From: Eubacteriales bacterium
GTDB taxonomy: Bacteria; Bacillota; Clostridia; Acetivibrionales; STF1-152
Assembly (NCBI GenBank): GCA_028703215.1
Contig: JAQVNH010000066.1
Coordinates: 1-6,281, forward strand
Length of the DNA: 6,281 nt
Direction: 5' to 3'
Shown: one piece after another, positions 5,153 through 6,281 of the stretch
How the letters are laid out: the number at the start of each line of letters is the position of its first letter
Numbering within the stretch: the first letter of the stretch is position 1
Position numbers and translations under genes: made by a program
Notes under the pieces: model-generated
The model's database searches: none
What the model saw: only the letters and a program-made list of their open reading frames with translations
What the model was told of the DNA's origin: nothing

Positions 5153-6281
5153 CTATTTGATAGTTATTATATCCTGTGTTCCGAAATTCAGGCTGTCTCT
5201 TACGACAACACCCTGTATTATAGGAGATTCCGCGGTGAACTCTCCCGGGTTGATCACTCTGGCATAATAAACAAAGGGTTCATTTTTCCTGTATTCCTTG
5301 CTGACATAGAACTTGACCTTCTGTCCGTCTATGTTTCTGAAGCTCCAATATCCGTCCCCGGGTTTTATGCCTGCCTGCCAGGGGCTGTCTATGGCTTGAA
5401 GTCCTGCCGGAACGTAATCAGTGATTTCATATCCGGAGTCATCAGCATTTCTGGCGATGTTCCATTTTATAACGACCTTGACGATGTCATTTTGTTCAAA
5501 TGCAGTTGTTCTTTCGCCGGTCGTATAGCTGTAATACTCTCTTGACACCGACAGATCATTATCAGCGGCTAAGCTGCCTGTCAGCTTTTCGCTGTAGACC
5601 GATACTACACAAGCATTGCCGGTAACACTGTCGATTGTGAGGTCGGATATTTTCTGTGAAGGAACATTGATCCTGACGGAATTACCGCCTTCCAGTGTTT
5701 CGCTATAGGTGTTGCCGTCGTAGGTATATCTGAAAGTCACTTTCACATCCGATGCGCCTTCTATTTCATTTTGTATGTAAAGCATTTTTTCTATATTTGT
5801 TATCGTGTTTTTGGTCCACTTGTCAGTCATATATGCGAACATGCCGTCCTTCTGATCTCTGCCGAGTTCGGACATCAGAATTGATGTCAGGGCAGTGTAC
5901 TGCAGGGTCAGATCCTCGTCATTCCCGGCTTTGATAGATGAATAGGGTTCTTTCTCGTTCAGTAAAGGAACCAGCCTGTCTACAAATATCTCATTTGCCT
6001 GGGGAGTTTCTCCGAGCTGAGCATAAGCCAGAGCCAGGAAAATATAATCCTCGGTTTTAAGATTTTCAACAGTTGCTGCTTTGTCGATTTCCAGCAGGAC
6101 CGGTTCTCCCAGCACGGCAAGTCCATAAAGTGCGGCAGGATTCGGAGTGGTTTCGGTATCAAGCACAAAACCATAGAAATACTGAATCAGTTTATCCTGA
6201 GAGACTTCGTCCATTATAAGAGATGTCAGCAATGCAGTAGTTCTGAGGTCACTGGCCGCATATGGAAGTATTCCTATTCCG
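5153..6281 (-). CDS. C-terminal part of an alpha-2-macroglobulin-like surface protein, cut by the right edge
   Basis: The frame is open to the edge, giving 375 visible residues; the first are GIGILPYAASDLRTTALL. The TTG at 6230-6232 is internal, not a start. The first part (roughly 6281-5760) is helical and repetitive, with the stretch DYIFLALAYAQLGETPQAN, as in the thioester/complement-like (TED) helical domain. Next come beta-rich segments. The last 130 residues or so resemble the C-terminal MG10-type domain of bacterial alpha-2-macroglobulins: VSREYYSY, an FEQNDIVKVVIKW strand, YEITDYVPAGLQAID, and FVYYARVINPGEFTAESP near the end. Family members are large secreted or surface proteins thought to trap proteases. 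The thioester CxEQ motif, signal peptide and any lipobox would lie outside the window, so trapping chemistry cannot be judged. No LPxTG, C-terminal membrane helix or S-layer module is present. It is convergent to uppP and not part of that operon. An alternative is another large Ig-like adhesin. Confidence 0.72.
   Translation of the reverse strand, partial: GIGILPYAASDLRTTALLTSLIMDEVSQDKLIQYFYGFVLDTETTPNPAALYGLAVLGEPVLLEIDKAATVENLKTEDYIFLALAYAQLGETPQANEIFVDRLVPLLNEKEPYSSIKAGNDEDLTLQYTALTSILMSELGRDQKDGMFAYMTDKWTKNTITNIEKMLYIQNEIEGASDVKVTFRYTYDGNTYSETLEGGNSVRINVPSQKISDLTIDSVTGNACVVSVYSEKLTGSLAADNDLSVSREYYSYTTGERTTAFEQNDIVKVVIKWNIARNADDSGYEITDYVPAGLQAIDSPWQAGIKPGDGYWSFRNIDGQKVKFYVSKEYRKNEPFVYYARVINPGEFTAESPIIQGVVVRDSLNFGTQDIITIK

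Noticed and set aside
5114..5545. Plus-strand open frame of 143 codons after uppP
   Set aside because: It starts inside the terminator hairpin and runs antisense to the alpha-2-macroglobulin-like domain, whose frame has recognisable motifs; no good ribosome binding site precedes it.

Overview
The window looks like a chromosomal segment of a low-to-mid GC Gram-positive bacterium, most likely a Clostridia-class Bacillota. The evidence is strong GGAGG-type ribosome binding sites before every gene, free use of GTG and TTG starts, frequent AUA and AGA codons, a Firmicutes-like ClpP N-terminus, and the conserved order tig-clpP-clpX. The genus cannot be fixed from the sequence alone.

Layout. The left edge (1-89) holds the last codons of an unidentified plus-strand gene. 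It is tightly coupled to a complete calcineurin-like metallophosphoesterase gene (89-787). A 165-base gap carries a good extended -10 promoter (849-876), which starts the proteostasis block: trigger factor (tig, 953-2242), ClpP peptidase (clpP, 2343-2930) and the ClpX unfoldase (clpX, 2941-4236, TTG start). Only 30 bases later comes uppP (4267-5067, TTG start), an undecaprenyl-diphosphate phosphatase, sitting where many relatives carry lon. The plus-strand unit ends in a hairpin/U-tract terminator (5103-5137). This probably also serves the convergent minus-strand gene (5153-6281, cut by the right edge), whose visible 375 residues look like the C-terminal part of a bacterial alpha-2-macroglobulin-type surface protein.

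How they work together. Trigger factor meets nascent chains at the ribosome, and ClpX feeds unfolded or tagged substrates to ClpP. Trigger factor can also hand substrates to ClpXP, so tig-clpP-clpX is a functional unit. UppP recycles the lipid carrier for cell-wall synthesis and is probably on the same transcript by read-through. The alpha-2-macroglobulin-like protein is a separate extracellular function.

Most of the window is ordinary housekeeping DNA. I found no RNA gene, mobile element, CRISPR array or convincing unknown system. The points worth a second look are the alpha-2-macroglobulin-like gene, the uppP linkage, the altered PGxSRSG motif of UppP, the ambiguous left-edge gene, and the start-codon choices.
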